A stretch of 64,000 nucleotides of DNA from Pygmaiobacter massiliensis (GCF_900199435.1 NZ_OAML01000002.1:186001-250000), one strand, 5' to 3'. Counted from the first letter of the stretch, positions 1 to 8,643 are shown. Notes: a model not told the origin generated them from the letters alone. Translations and numbers: made by a program.

Positions 1-204
1 GGACGAAACCGTGTAACGATAACTGCCATCCCCTGTAGCGGCTTTTACCAGACGAAGCTGGCGAATGTCGCGAGAAACTGTGGCTTGGGTAACCTCAAAG
101 CCTGCTGTCTTCAGTTTAGCCAGCAGATCCTCCTGGCGATCGATAGGATACTCTTCGATCAGCTCAAGGATTTTATTGTGACGCAGATTTTTCATTTGTT
201 TCAT
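1..204 (-). CDS. argR: Arginine repressor ArgR, N-terminal part (gene cut by window edge)
   Basis: Only the first 68 codons are visible; the rest lies left of the window. Translation from the ATG at 204 gives a winged-helix DNA-binding domain with the ArgR recognition segment T-V-S-R-D-I-R-Q-L-R-L-V-K at about residues 42-54. In this family the missing C-terminal domain binds arginine and forms the hexamer that controls arginine synthesis and catabolism genes. The start overlaps the nadK stop as ATGA (stop 203-201), so translation is probably coupled. A second in-frame ATG at 195 sits at better distance from the GAAGGGAAG stretch and may be the true start. ArgR next to nadK and tlyA is a common Firmicutes order. 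Confidence 0.93.
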   Translation of the reverse strand, partial: MKQMKNLRHNKILELIEEYPIDRQEDLLAKLKTAGFEVTQATVSRDIRQLRLVKAATGDGSYRYTVSS

Positions 205-1040
205 CTTCCCTTCAGCTTTTTATCGATCATTTTAAACTGATCGGCTTCACCAAATGTGATAAGCGAAATCACTTCTTTCGCTTGGCTTACGTGTACCTCT
301 GCATTCGCGGGCAGCCGAATATCATTCGTGCCATCCGTCGAAAAATGAACTGAGCAATTGTCGTTTTCAGAGGTCAAAATTTTAATTTTTCTATCCGGTG
401 CAAACACCATAGGCGGGGTATGCAAACTATGGGGACAAATTGGGGTAACTACAAACCCTTGACTGCGGGCATCTAAAATTGGCCCGCCAGAAGAAAGCGA
501 ATAGGCTGTGGAGCCAGTGGGCGTGGCGATAATAATACCATCTCCACGATAGCTGCTCACTTGTGTATTATCGCAAAAAACCTCATATTGTATGGTGTGC
601 GAAACAAATCCTTTTGCAATTACCACATCGTTCAAAGCGAGGTACTCATTATCGCCCCAGCAAGCTTTTAGCAAAGACCGTTCTTGGGTGAAATACGCGC
701 CTGTTTTGAGACGATGCAGCTCTTCCAGTTCGTTAGGTTCTACTGTAGCCAAAAAGCCCATACGACCAAGGTTGATGCCCAAGATTGGCCTGCGTATTGC
801 CCCTGCGCGCGAAACGGCATGCAAAATGGTTCCATCTCCGCCTACCGTTATTACGATATCGCTGCGCTCCAAAGCTTCCTGTTCCGTGTCCAAAAACTCT
901 GCATAGGGCAGAAATTGTTCCGAAGCATATGACTTTTCAATAAAGCAATGAATCTCATCTTCATGGAGCAATTTCATCGCTTTCACTGCGACAGGAATTG
1001 CCTGTGTCTTTGTGGTATTCACAATAAAACAAACATTCAT
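201..1040 (-). CDS. nadK: NAD kinase
   Basis: Cytosolic ATP- or polyphosphate-dependent phosphorylation of NAD to NADP. The 279-residue protein has the family hallmarks in order: GGDGT at about residues 67-71, GINLGRMGFLA near 100, the LALNDVVI segment near 135, and the GDGIIIATPTGSTAYS loop near 165 that holds nicotinamide and phosphate contacts. Length matches Gram-positive NadK enzymes. It lies 27 bases downstream of tlyA and overlaps argR by four bases, so it is a mid-operon gene. The ATG at 1040 is preceded by a usable GGAG-like site. No defects seen. Confidence 0.96.
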   Translation of the reverse strand: MNVCFIVNTTKTQAIPVAVKAMKLLHEDEIHCFIEKSYASEQFLPYAEFLDTEQEALERSDIVITVGGDGTILHAVSRAGAIRRPILGINLGRMGFLATVEPNELEELHRLKTGAYFTQERSLLKACWGDNEYLALNDVVIAKGFVSHTIQYEVFCDNTQVSSYRGDGIIIATPTGSTAYSLSSGGPILDARSQGFVVTPICPHSLHTPPMVFAPDRKIKILTSENDNCSVHFSTDGTNDIRLPANAEVHVSQAKEVISLITFGEADQFKMIDKKLKGR

Positions 1041-1067
1041 CGCCAGATCTCCTTCGTTTTGCGGGAG

Positions 1068-1910
1068 TTAATTCTCTATCTCGTTTTTTTGCGCCTTTGC
1101 TTCATCTAAAGCGCCGTGCGCTTTTGCGACAATCTCATCGATTGCCTGATCATCCACCGGAGTGTCCTGAGGATTCTTAGTGACATAGAGCAAAAATTCG
1201 ATGTTGCCTTCCGGTCCTTTAATGGGAGAGAAAGAAAGCCCTGCCGGCGTAAATCCACTTTGCTTTGCAAACTCGATGGCATTTACGATTACCTCACGAT
1301 GGGTAGAAGCTTCGTGAACCACACCTTTTTTGCCAACTTTTTCCCTACCAGCCTCGAATTGCGGTTTTACCAAACACACACCCGATGCATTTGCGCCTGT
1401 AAGTCGTGCCGTTACCGGAAAAATATGTTTTAACGAGATGAAAGAAACGTCCACGCTGAAGAATTCGATTTTATCAGGAACTTTCTCTTCCGTCAAGTAG
1501 CGAACATTGGTGCGCTCCAAGTTTACTACACGCTCGTCGCAGCGCAGCTTCCAAGCCAGCTGGCCATACCCTACATCTACACAATAGACTTTGCAGGCGC
1601 CGTTTTGAAGCATGCAATCTGTAAAACCACCAGTAGAAGCTCCGATGTCCATGCAAACTTTATTTTCTAAGCAAAGCGGAAAACTTGCAAAAGCTTTTTC
1701 AAGCTTTAACCCTCCGCGGCTGACATATTTAATATCCTGCCCGCGCAGCTCAACGGTGTCATGCTCTTTTACCGGCATGCCAGCCTTATCGGCTTTATCG
1801 CCGTTGATATAAACCAGACCCGCCATAATAAGCGCTTTGGCGCGCTCGCGGCTTTGTACCATATTGTGGTCACAAAGATATTGGTCGAGTCTTACGGTGT
1901 TTTGTTTCAT
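1068..1910 (-). CDS. tlyA: TlyA-family rRNA 2'-O-methyltransferase
   Basis: The protein (280 aa) joins an N-terminal S4 RNA-binding domain (about residues 6-55, RLDQYL start) to an FtsJ-like SAM-dependent methyltransferase. The SAM-binding glycine motif DIGASTGGFTD is near residue 92, preceded by the conserved YVSRGGLKLEKA. The family 2'-O-methylates cytidines of 16S and/or 23S rRNA; some members were once annotated as haemolysins, for which nothing here gives support. Start ATG at 1910 has AAAGGA about ten bases upstream. It sits 33 bases after dxs and before nadK, the usual Firmicutes order. Confidence 0.94.
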   Translation of the reverse strand: MKQNTVRLDQYLCDHNMVQSRERAKALIMAGLVYINGDKADKAGMPVKEHDTVELRGQDIKYVSRGGLKLEKAFASFPLCLENKVCMDIGASTGGFTDCMLQNGACKVYCVDVGYGQLAWKLRCDERVVNLERTNVRYLTEEKVPDKIEFFSVDVSFISLKHIFPVTARLTGANASGVCLVKPQFEAGREKVGKKGVVHEASTHREVIVNAIEFAKQSGFTPAGLSFSPIKGPEGNIEFLLYVTKNPQDTPVDDQAIDEIVAKAHGALDEAKAQKNEIEN

Positions 1911-1943
1911 AATGCTAAGAGTCCTTTCTCATTGCCCGCTCGC

Positions 1944-3800
1944 CTATCCGCAAATAAAATCTGCAAGCTCCGCAGCGGCAAGGCCATACACTTTTTGCAG
2001 CTCTGGTACCGAAGCATGATCGATGCCAGTAGTCGGCAAGCCTCTGTGCCGGTAAATGCCGTGATACCCGGCGGCAAGCAGCTTATCACCCAAATGGGTG
2101 CCTACAGAACCATGGGCAATCGCATCTTCGGCTAAAACCACTTTGGGGTAGCGGCGAAGCGCTTCGACCAGCTCTGCTGGAATCGGTGCAAGCCGAACGA
2201 GATTGTAAAGGTCAACAGCTTGCCCGTTGTTTTCACACTGCTGCACTGCCTTAAGTGCCTGTGCTGTGATTGCCCCGTAGGTAACGAACGCTGTTTCAGC
2301 GTTACCATCACCCGCCAAGCGGCGATACAGACTCTTATCACAGCCAAAAGCTGACAGCATGGCATCTTCTGCACCTTTAGGATAGCGAATCGCAGCAGGA
2401 CCGTTTTTATGTCTAACCAGCTGCTCTAGCCAGTAATCAAGCTCGGCATAATTTAAAGGTGCGTAGAGCGGAAAACGATCCAGCCCGCTAAAGAAAGCCA
2501 CGTCATAGATACCCTGATGGGTTTCTCCATCGCCAGGTACAAGCCCTGCACGGTCAATGGCAATTAAAAGATTGCTGTTTTGCAGATTGACATCATGAAT
2601 CAGTTGATCAAAGCTTCTCTGTAAAAAGGTGGAATACAGCGCCACCACAGGATACATACCCTTTGCAGCAAGCCCTGCGGCAAAAGTCACCGAATGTTGC
2701 TCTGCCATACCCACATCAAAAAACCGCTCTCTGTAGGCTTTTTTAAAGTGATGAAGACCTGTTGCATATTTCATTGCTGCCGTAATGGCACAGATACTGG
2801 TGTCATTTCCTGCCAATTCGGTAACTTTTTTGCCAAACGCCTCGGAAAAAGAATCGGTGATTGTATCATCTGGATCAGGAACTTGAGCCGTATCAAATGC
2901 CGAAACGCCATGGAAAGCGCCGGGATTTTGCTCTGCAGGCGTAAACCCTTTTCCCTTTACAGTTACGGCGTGGAGGAAAAGCGGCTTTTTGTATTCCTTG
3001 GCACTTTCCAGTGCAGCGCTTACTTCCTCCAAATCATGGCCGTCCAGCGGGCCAATGTATTGAAACCCCATTTCTTCAAAGAAGGTGGAGTTATAAATCG
3101 TCCGACGCAGCATTGTTTTTGATGCGACAATAGCAGACTTAATGCCTTGCCCCACAATCGGCAGATGATCGAGCATATTCTCCGTCCGGTGCTTTGCAGA
3201 ATGATATTCTTTGCTGGTACGCAGACGAGTAAAATAACGCGAAACAGCACCGACATTTTTAGAGATAGACATTTTGTTGTCATTTAGAATAACGATTAGA
3301 TTATCCAGTTTGTCGATGTTATTAATGCCTTCGTAAACCATGCCGCCGGTAAAAGCGCCGTCACCTACAACTGCAACTACGGTACCGGGTTCGTGTTTTA
3401 GTTTTTTTGCGCGTGCAATACCAATCGCTGCAGAGATGGCCGTATTGCCATGCCCCGCGATAAAGCTGTCATGCTCGCTTTCGGTGGGGTTTGGGAAACC
3501 GGAAAGCCCGCCCAACTGGCGAAGCGTTTCAAAACGGTCCGCGCGCCCCGTCAATATCTTATGTGTGTAGCACTGATGCCCTACGTCAAACACGATATTA
3601 TCCTGCGGCGTATTAAAAACACGATGCAGTGCTACTGTCAGCTCTACCATGCAAAGATTAGAAGACAGATGCCCGCCTGTTTTAGAAACGTGCTCAATCA
3701 AAAATCTGCGAATTTCTGCGCACAGCTCAGTAAGCTGAGCCTCCGACAGTTGCTTCAGCTGAGATTTATCTTTGACAATGGTATTGAGTAAACCAGACAT
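1944..3800 (-). CDS. dxs: 1-deoxy-D-xylulose-5-phosphate synthase
   Basis: First enzyme of the MEP isoprenoid pathway: thiamine-diphosphate-dependent condensation of pyruvate and glyceraldehyde 3-phosphate. At 618 aa it is full length. Visible features are HLSSNLCMVELTVALH near residue 42, the ThDP/Mg signature GDGAFTGGMVYEG followed by the NDNKMSIS loop (about 150-180), and the second-domain catalytic GMAEQHSV segment near 368. Start ATG at 3800 follows AGGAGAACGGTTT. The window also carries ispA, dxr, ispG and uppS, so five steps of isoprenoid and polyprenol synthesis are encoded here in two operons. Confidence 0.97.
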   Translation of the reverse strand: MSGLLNTIVKDKSQLKQLSEAQLTELCAEIRRFLIEHVSKTGGHLSSNLCMVELTVALHRVFNTPQDNIVFDVGHQCYTHKILTGRADRFETLRQLGGLSGFPNPTESEHDSFIAGHGNTAISAAIGIARAKKLKHEPGTVVAVVGDGAFTGGMVYEGINNIDKLDNLIVILNDNKMSISKNVGAVSRYFTRLRTSKEYHSAKHRTENMLDHLPIVGQGIKSAIVASKTMLRRTIYNSTFFEEMGFQYIGPLDGHDLEEVSAALESAKEYKKPLFLHAVTVKGKGFTPAEQNPGAFHGVSAFDTAQVPDPDDTITDSFSEAFGKKVTELAGNDTSICAITAAMKYATGLHHFKKAYRERFFDVGMAEQHSVTFAAGLAAKGMYPVVALYSTFLQRSFDQLIHDVNLQNSNLLIAIDRAGLVPGDGETHQGIYDVAFFSGLDRFPLYAPLNYAELDYWLEQLVRHKNGPAAIRYPKGAEDAMLSAFGCDKSLYRRLAGDGNAETAFVTYGAITAQALKAVQQCENNGQAVDLYNLVRLAPIPAELVEALRRYPKVVLAEDAIAHGSVGTHLGDKLLAAGYHGIYRHRGLPTTGIDHASVPELQKVYGLAAAELADFICG

Positions 3801-3821
3801 AAACCGTTCTCCTAGCCAGAG

Positions 3822-4280
3822 TTATTTTATCGGAAAAAGCATCGCGATAAGTATACCGAGCAATGCTCCGCTGAGCACCTCAAAAGGGGTGTGCCCAAGC
3901 AGTTCCTTGAGGCGTTTGCCGTTTTTCAGAGGCCCTAAATCCATCTCATCCTGCATCCAGCTATCCAGCAGCTGGTTCAGAATTTTCGCCTGCTCGCCCG
4001 CCGCGCGCCGTACCCCCATTGCATCGTACATAACAATAGCGGCCAGCACAAAGACAATAGCGAAAAACGGGGAGCTGAGCCCGTATTGGCGGGCCGTGGC
4101 GATCGTAAGCGAGCATACCAAGGCCGAGTGTGCACTGGGCATGCCTCCTGCACCAAACATACGCTCCCAGTTCAGTTCGCCGCACAAGATAAAATTAAGA
4201 ATCGTTTTGCAAATTTGGGCAGCAAGCCAAGACAAAAGCGATACACAAAGAATGTAGTTGTTCGACAGTGCCTGAAACAT
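3822..4280 (-). CDS. Divergent PAP2-family membrane protein (YuiD-like)
   Basis: A 152-residue membrane protein of the divergent PAP2 family. It has four or five hydrophobic segments and the family stretch GGMPSAHSALVCSL near residue 45, followed by AIVMYDAMGVRRAAGEQA. The phosphatase-like core histidine of SAHS is kept, but activity in this subfamily is not established. I chose the ATG at 4280 over an in-frame extension to 4328 because AGAGGTGAG lies six bases upstream of it and the extension overlaps the ispA end. Sitting between ispA and dxs, it may act on a prenyl or lipid phosphate; that is inference from context only. Confidence 0.88.
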   Translation of the reverse strand: MFQALSNNYILCVSLLSWLAAQICKTILNFILCGELNWERMFGAGGMPSAHSALVCSLTIATARQYGLSSPFFAIVFVLAAIVMYDAMGVRRAAGEQAKILNQLLDSWMQDEMDLGPLKNGKRLKELLGHTPFEVLSGALLGILIAMLFPIK

Positions 4281-4296
4281 GCCAAGCTCACCTCTT

Positions 4297-5181
4297 TCAG
4301 TTTTTTCTAACCAACAGCGATTGTGCAAGTGTTACCAAAAAATCTGCAGCATCGCCAAATTCTGCTATCAGCAGCGCACATGCTTCTTCGGTCAGCTGTG
4401 TAGCCTCAAGATGTGCTTTTTCTATGCCCTCCAGTGTAGCAAATGTGATTTTGCCACACAAATCATCGTTACCAACGGGTTTGCCCAGTTCTTCTGCTGT
4501 GGCGGTAACATCTAAAATATCGTCTACGATTTGAAATACCAAGCCAATGCGGTCAGAATAGTTTTTAAGCAACGCTTTTTGACGGGAATCAGCCTTTGCG
4601 GCAATTGCACCGAGTGCCACAGCTGCATTGATCAAATCACCTGTTTTATGCTGGTGAATTCGCATTAAATCGGCGCGTTGAGGCTGCTTGTGTTCAAATG
4701 CCAAATCCAGCTCCTGACCATACACCATTCCGGCGGGTCCAGCTGCTTTCGAGAGGCATAGCACAGCGTCTGCAATTTGACCTTTTTCTGCATCAGAGAA
4801 TGCAATCTCTTCAAAAGCAGCCGTCAGCAAAGCGTCGCCTGCAAGCAATGCCGTTGTTTCGCCATATTGCTTATGGCAAGAGGGTTTTCCACGACGTGTT
4901 GCGGCATTGTCCATACAAGGCAAATCGTCGTGAATCAAGGAATAACAATGCAGCATCTCAATGGCACAGCCAAAGCTTTCTGCTGCCTGCATATCGCCAG
5001 CCAGCATTTTACAAACAGCAAGCACCAGCACGCCGCGTACTCGTTTACCACCCGAAAGCAGGCTGTATCGAGCGGCTTCGCCAACAGACGAGCCTTCTGC
5101 AAACAAGCGCGGCAAATCCTGATCCATGCGTTCCATCAGCCGCTGGATATACCCTTGATAAATACTGTTATACTCCGTCAT
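4297..5181 (-). CDS. ispA: Farnesyl/geranylgeranyl diphosphate synthase
   Basis: Short-chain trans-prenyl diphosphate synthase that adds isopentenyl diphosphate to allylic diphosphates in the cytosol. Both aspartate-rich motifs are present: HDDLPCMDNA with RRGKP following (about residue 82), and VDDILDVTA near 220. GGKRVRG near the N terminus binds the diphosphate. The start used is the ATG at 5181 (MTEYNS, 294 aa); it overlaps the xseB end by 14 bases and has AGAAGAGG just upstream. An in-frame start at 5211 is possible but would add a basic tail untypical of the family. The tandem xseA-xseB-ispA order is conserved in Firmicutes. Confidence 0.95.
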   Translation of the reverse strand: MTEYNSIYQGYIQRLMERMDQDLPRLFAEGSSVGEAARYSLLSGGKRVRGVLVLAVCKMLAGDMQAAESFGCAIEMLHCYSLIHDDLPCMDNAATRRGKPSCHKQYGETTALLAGDALLTAAFEEIAFSDAEKGQIADAVLCLSKAAGPAGMVYGQELDLAFEHKQPQRADLMRIHQHKTGDLINAAVALGAIAAKADSRQKALLKNYSDRIGLVFQIVDDILDVTATAEELGKPVGNDDLCGKITFATLEGIEKAHLEATQLTEEACALLIAEFGDAADFLVTLAQSLLVRKN

Positions 5182-5398
5182 CTTCCTCTTCTTTCTCGGC
5201 AATAGTTGCACGGATTTCCGCGATTTTTATTTCTGCATGCGAGAGTTTATCCGAACAAAAGCGGACTTTTTCCGCCGCGTCGGCATAAAGAGCGAGGGCT
5301 TCCTCAAGCGGTGTGGTTTCGTCACCCAGCTTTGCTACAATGGCTTCCAGCTGCTCCATCGCTTCTTCAAATTTTTGTTCCTTTTTCAAGAAGGCCAC
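5168..5398 (-). CDS. xseB: Exodeoxyribonuclease VII small subunit
   Basis: Small subunit of exonuclease VII, which pairs with XseA to degrade single-stranded DNA. The 76-residue protein shows the family pattern K-F-E-E-A-M-E-Q-L-E-A-I-V-A-K-L near residues 9-24, then a helical stretch and an acidic tail. Start is a GTG at 5398, weakly supported by AAAAGG immediately upstream; the only ATG (5359) would delete the conserved FEEA. It overlaps the 3' end of xseA by 32 bases and the ispA start by 14, indicating tight translational coupling. Confidence 0.92.
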   Translation of the reverse strand: MAFLKKEQKFEEAMEQLEAIVAKLGDETTPLEEALALYADAAEKVRFCSDKLSHAEIKIAEIRATIAEKEEEDDGV

Positions 5399-6599
5399 CC
5401 TTTTCTATGATTTGGTCCACGGTGCAATCTGCTGCAAAATCTGAAAATTCCAGCTGCAGCTGAGCCCCTGGTACAAGTTGTTGTTTGTTGCGTATCGTTT
5501 TGCCGTTGCTGCTGGCAATGCAATAGCCGCGCGCAAGTGCGCCAAGTGGGCTTAAGGATTCCAGTAATGCGGCAGCCTGCGCCAGCTCTCGCCGGCTACC
5601 CTGCAGTTTGGCTTCCATCGCTTGTGTTAATTGGCGATTCAGTTCCCTCAACTTTGTCTCGCGAGAAGTAAAAAGCAAAGTGGGGTTTTGCAAAACGTCT
5701 GTGCTTGCGACTATATCACAGTGCTGACGGCAAACCGTAAGTTTATAGCTAATGGCAGCATCGGCAATTTGCATTGCACGTTGCAAGCGGTCAGCAAAAA
5801 CCGAAATGTCTGGCAGTACCAGTTCGGCAGCAGCAGTTGGAGTTGCGGCGCGTAGATCCGCTACAAAGTCTAGAATCGTAAAGTCTATTTCGTGCCCTAC
5901 GCCTGAAACGAGCGGGGTTTTACAGGCATACGCGGCGCGAGCAAGACGTTCGCTATTGAACACCCACAAATCCTCTCGTGAACCGCCACCGCGTGCGACG
6001 ATAATTACATCCACCAGACCGCTCTGGTCTAGTGCTTTGATACCATCGACAAGCGCCTGTTCTGCTTCACGTCCTTGCACTGAGGCATCATAGACGAGAA
6101 AATCAGCAAAAGGCCAACGTCTTTGTGCTACAGAGTAGATATCCCGAATTGCTGCACCTGTTTTAGAAGTAACCAAACCCACGCGTTTAGGCACCGCAGG
6201 CAGTGGCTTTTTCTTCTCTTCAGCAAACAGCCCTTCGGATAGCAGACGAGCTTTTAGTTGTTCAAAGGCCATCTGCGCAGCGCCCAGTCCATCGGGAAAC
6301 AGCTCTTCCACATAAATTTGAAAAGAACCATCGCGCTCAAATAAGCTAATGCGGCAGCGTACGATAACGCTCATGCCGTTTTCGGGCAAAAAAGAGAGCC
6401 GACTTGCAGAAGAGCGAAACATAACGGCTTTTACGGTTGCTGTTTCATCCTTAAGCGTAAAGTAAAAGTGTCCGCTTTTTTGATGATGCACAAAATTTTG
6501 TATTTCGCCTTTGATTGCGACATCGGTTAGTACCGGATCACGCTCTAACAAGGTTTTAACGTACCGATTCAGCGCAGTTACAGTAATTACATTAGCCAT
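5367..6599 (-). CDS. xseA: Exodeoxyribonuclease VII large subunit
   Basis: Catalytic subunit of exonuclease VII (410 aa). An N-terminal OB fold (about 1-100, with VAIKGEIQNF and SGHFYFTLKD) binds single-stranded DNA. The central nuclease domain has PKRVGLVTSKTGAAIRDI near 140 and ARGGGSREDLWVFN near 205, then GVGHEIDFT near 238. A helical region follows. Start ATG at 6599 has GGAGGCGATGAAA before it and overlaps the end of the Kae1-like gene by eight bases. Confidence 0.96.
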   Translation of the reverse strand: MANVITVTALNRYVKTLLERDPVLTDVAIKGEIQNFVHHQKSGHFYFTLKDETATVKAVMFRSSASRLSFLPENGMSVIVRCRISLFERDGSFQIYVEELFPDGLGAAQMAFEQLKARLLSEGLFAEEKKKPLPAVPKRVGLVTSKTGAAIRDIYSVAQRRWPFADFLVYDASVQGREAEQALVDGIKALDQSGLVDVIIVARGGGSREDLWVFNSERLARAAYACKTPLVSGVGHEIDFTILDFVADLRAATPTAAAELVLPDISVFADRLQRAMQIADAAISYKLTVCRQHCDIVASTDVLQNPTLLFTSRETKLRELNRQLTQAMEAKLQGSRRELAQAAALLESLSPLGALARGYCIASSNGKTIRNKQQLVPGAQLQLEFSDFAADCTVDQIIEKGGLLEKGTKI

Positions 6600-7524
6600 T
6601 TTTCATCGCCTCCGCAGCAAAAATCGCCACGCCAGCCGCATTATCAGAAGAATACTGCCCAGGAACAAAGGCAATTCCGGGAAATCGATGTTCCATGTAG
6701 CCGCGAATCACGTCACTGCTCATTACGCCGCCCGCACAGATACACGGTAGACCGGGATTTGCATCTTGTGCTTTTTCCAGCATTTCGGCGAGTGTTTTCG
6801 CAACCGCAATCAGACAATACTTTGCTGCATAAGCTGGCGATGCGCCTTGCTCCAGCAATTTTGTGTACTGATTTTCCAGCCCTGAAAAATGACAGTCGCC
6901 ATCTTTCAGGCTAATTTTCGGTGTCACCTTTTCGCTGCATTCTGCTGCTAAACGGCTGACTTCCGGGCCTGCCGGAAAAGCAAAACCCAGCTTTACGCCA
7001 AGGCGGTCTACGGCCTGACCGGCATAAAGATCGAGGCTTTCGCCTAAAACAGCCGTGATATTCAGTGCATCACAGAGCAAAAGTTCGGTGGTGCCGCCAG
7101 AAACATGGAACACCAATGCTTTGCCGGCATAAAGGTCTTCTCTTTTGGCGGCGTAGAGCGCTGCGGTCAGGTGCCCTTGCTGATGCGAAGTGGACACCAC
7201 CGGCAGCCCTTTAGAAAGTGCAAAACTTTGTGCGGCAGCTTCGCCGACCAAAAAGCACGGCATATAAGAGCCTTCTACTGGCCTCGGGCGAACCGAAACG
7301 CCTACCGCATTAATTTGTTGTAAGCAAAACTGCCCGTCCAGTTCGCGCAGCAGCTCCGGAAGGGCGGCGGTATGATGAAACACCGCCTCGCTTTGCCGAA
7401 GGCCCAACGCGCCCTCTTTGACGGGCAGAAATTTTTTGAGCATAACACAAACAGACCTCGCGCTGCTGTCGTATACAGCCAGCGAGGTCGCGTAATTGCT
7501 GGTATCTATTCCGAGCGTGTACAT
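6592..7524 (-). CDS. Kae1/TsaD-like domain protein (M22 family paralogue)
   Basis: A 310-residue ASKHA-fold protein of the Kae1/TsaD (peptidase M22) superfamily. The N terminus reads T-L-G-I-D-T-S-N-Y-A-T-S, the phosphate-1 loop is shifted relative to true TsaD, and the metal-binding H-x3-H survives as SHQQGHL near residue 105. GGTTELLL (about 142) and a C-terminal SSDNAAGVAI with the metal Asp complete the fold. It is shorter than TsaD and lies in a nusB-xseA context rather than with tsaB or tsaE, so I read it as a paralogue of unknown role. It overlaps nusB by 19 bases and xseA by eight. Confidence 0.82.
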   Translation of the reverse strand: MYTLGIDTSNYATSLAVYDSSARSVCVMLKKFLPVKEGALGLRQSEAVFHHTAALPELLRELDGQFCLQQINAVGVSVRPRPVEGSYMPCFLVGEAAAQSFALSKGLPVVSTSHQQGHLTAALYAAKREDLYAGKALVFHVSGGTTELLLCDALNITAVLGESLDLYAGQAVDRLGVKLGFAFPAGPEVSRLAAECSEKVTPKISLKDGDCHFSGLENQYTKLLEQGASPAYAAKYCLIAVAKTLAEMLEKAQDANPGLPCICAGGVMSSDVIRGYMEHRFPGIAFVPGQYSSDNAAGVAIFAAEAMKNG

Positions 7525-7937
7525 GTGCTGTCGCCCTGCTCTTCAGGGAAATGTGCCCGAGCAATCGCTCCCAAAACGCCGTTGACAAACTGATAATCCT
7601 CGTCACTAGCAAACTTTTTGGTGATTTCGACTGCCTCGTTGATGACAATGCTTGTCCCTTCTTCGCCGTACATCATCTCGGTGACGGCAAGCTCCAGCAC
7701 AATGCGGCAAACGCGCGGCAAGCGGTTCAGCTTCCAATCTTTCAAGTTGGGCTCGATAATCTTGTCAGCCTCTTCACGGTGGGCCAACAGGTTGCGCAAC
7801 ATTGTTTCGCCAAATTCATCCACAGCATATTCTTGTGTTTCGCGCGAGTAATGGATAATCTCGCTCATGCTGCTGGCATCAAACGATTCTTCAAACGCCG
7901 CGATGAACGCATTTTCACGGGATATTCTTCTTTTCAT
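7506..7937 (-). CDS. nusB: Transcription antitermination factor NusB
   Basis: All-helical RNA-binding protein that joins NusE/S10 on boxA RNA in rRNA antitermination. The 143-residue product begins MKRRISRENAF, the classic NusB start, and contains LNRLPRVCRIVLELAVTEM and TSIVINEAVEITKKF with FVNGVLGAIAR at the end. The ATG at 7937 was chosen because AAGAGG lies five bases upstream; an extension to 7955 would run into that site. The acidic insert around residues 20-40 is normal variation. It sits downstream of asp23 and a hairpin, and upstream of the Kae1-like gene. Confidence 0.93.
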   Translation of the reverse strand: MKRRISRENAFIAAFEESFDASSMSEIIHYSRETQEYAVDEFGETMLRNLLAHREEADKIIEPNLKDWKLNRLPRVCRIVLELAVTEMMYGEEGTSIVINEAVEITKKFASDEDYQFVNGVLGAIARAHFPEEQGDSTCTRSE

Positions 7938-7961
7938 GGAAACCTCTTTTAGCAAAAATTT

Positions 7962-7988
7962 GCCCTCCAGCCGAAATCTCCGGAGGGC
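7962..7988 (-). terminator. Terminator-like hairpin between asp23 and nusB
   Basis: Perfect 7-bp arms GCCCTCC/GGAGGGC with a 13-base loop, followed on the minus strand by AAATTTTTGCT. It would lower read-through from asp23 into nusB and the rest of the operon, or act as an attenuator; nusB has no other clear promoter in the 58-base gap. Confidence 0.55.
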
Positions 7989-7994
7989 ATTGGT

Positions 7995-8369
7995 TTAGTT
8001 CTCTTGGTTTTTCGGGGGTGCTTCGATTACTACGCCCTCAACAACGATATTTACGCGGGAAACAGTAATGCCAGTCATATTCTGTACAGATGCCTTAACA
8101 TTTCTCTGAATGTTTTCGCAAACAGTCGGGATTTTGTAGCCGTATTTTACAATAACGTCCACAGTAATCTCCGCAACATCATCTGTCAGTTCAATCTGCA
8201 CAGGCTTTTGCATATTCACTTTCGCAAAAGCCCCTTTCACCGGTGAAAGGCCGCAGGCAATGTCCTGCACCCCTTCGACTTCGAGCGCTGCAAGCTTCGA
8301 GATTTTGGCAAGCACATCGGTGGAGATTTGAAGGCTGCCACCGATCATATCAGATTTTTTTACTTCCAT
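7995..8369 (-). CDS. Asp23/Gls24 family envelope stress response protein
   Basis: Small (124 aa) Asp23/Gls24-domain protein of the type encoded next to nusB in most Clostridia (YqhY type). It shows G-S-L-Q-I-S-T-D-V-L near the N terminus, AALEVEGVQDIA, then two beta-rich repeats ending in TGITVSRVNIVVEGVVI. No signal peptide or membrane segment. In relatives it is linked to cell-envelope or fatty-acid homeostasis; the molecular function is unclear. AAGGAG lies five bases before the ATG at 8369. It is first in the leftward operon, with an extended -10 promoter about 115 bases upstream. Confidence 0.9.
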   Translation of the reverse strand: MEVKKSDMIGGSLQISTDVLAKISKLAALEVEGVQDIACGLSPVKGAFAKVNMQKPVQIELTDDVAEITVDVIVKYGYKIPTVCENIQRNVKASVQNMTGITVSRVNIVVEGVVIEAPPKNQEN

Positions 8370-8486
8370 AATCGCTCCTTTATCGCTGCGCGATGTTTCG
8401 CGCCAGCATCCGCAGGTTACGGCGTGCGGTGTGCCGTGATGGTTGGTTGCATATGGCTGTATTTATTCTCGCCAAAGCAAAGGTAG

Positions 8487-8495
8487 ATTATATCA
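8487..8495 (-). promoter_or_regulatory. Extended -10 promoter for the asp23-nusB operon
   Basis: On the minus strand TGATATAAT reads as TG-N-TATAAT, a full extended -10. No good -35 is seen at 16-18 bases. It lies between the spoIIIA terminator and asp23, which is the right place to start the housekeeping operon. Confidence 0.5.
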
Positions 8496-8519
8496 CAAAG
8501 CAGCAAAAACAAGGGCCAG

Positions 8520-8580
8520 CAACAGCCGAATGCCACAGAAAACAGGTATGCGACCTGTTTTAGCGGCGGTTCGGCTGTTG
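8520..8580 (-). terminator. Terminator of the spoIIIA operon
   Basis: Nested inverted repeat after spoIIIAH: outer 11-bp arms CAACAGCCGAA/TTCGGCTGTTG (8520-8530 and 8570-8580) enclosing inner 9-bp arms AAAACAGGT/ACCTGTTTT (8539-8547 and 8553-8561). The minus strand then reads CTTGTTTTTGCT about seven bases on. The U-tract is a little distant for a textbook terminator. Confidence 0.55.
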
Positions 8581-8643
8581 GGTTACCTTATATTGCTTTC
8601 GGGTTATTATGGATATTATACCATTTTGTTCAGAAACAGACAA

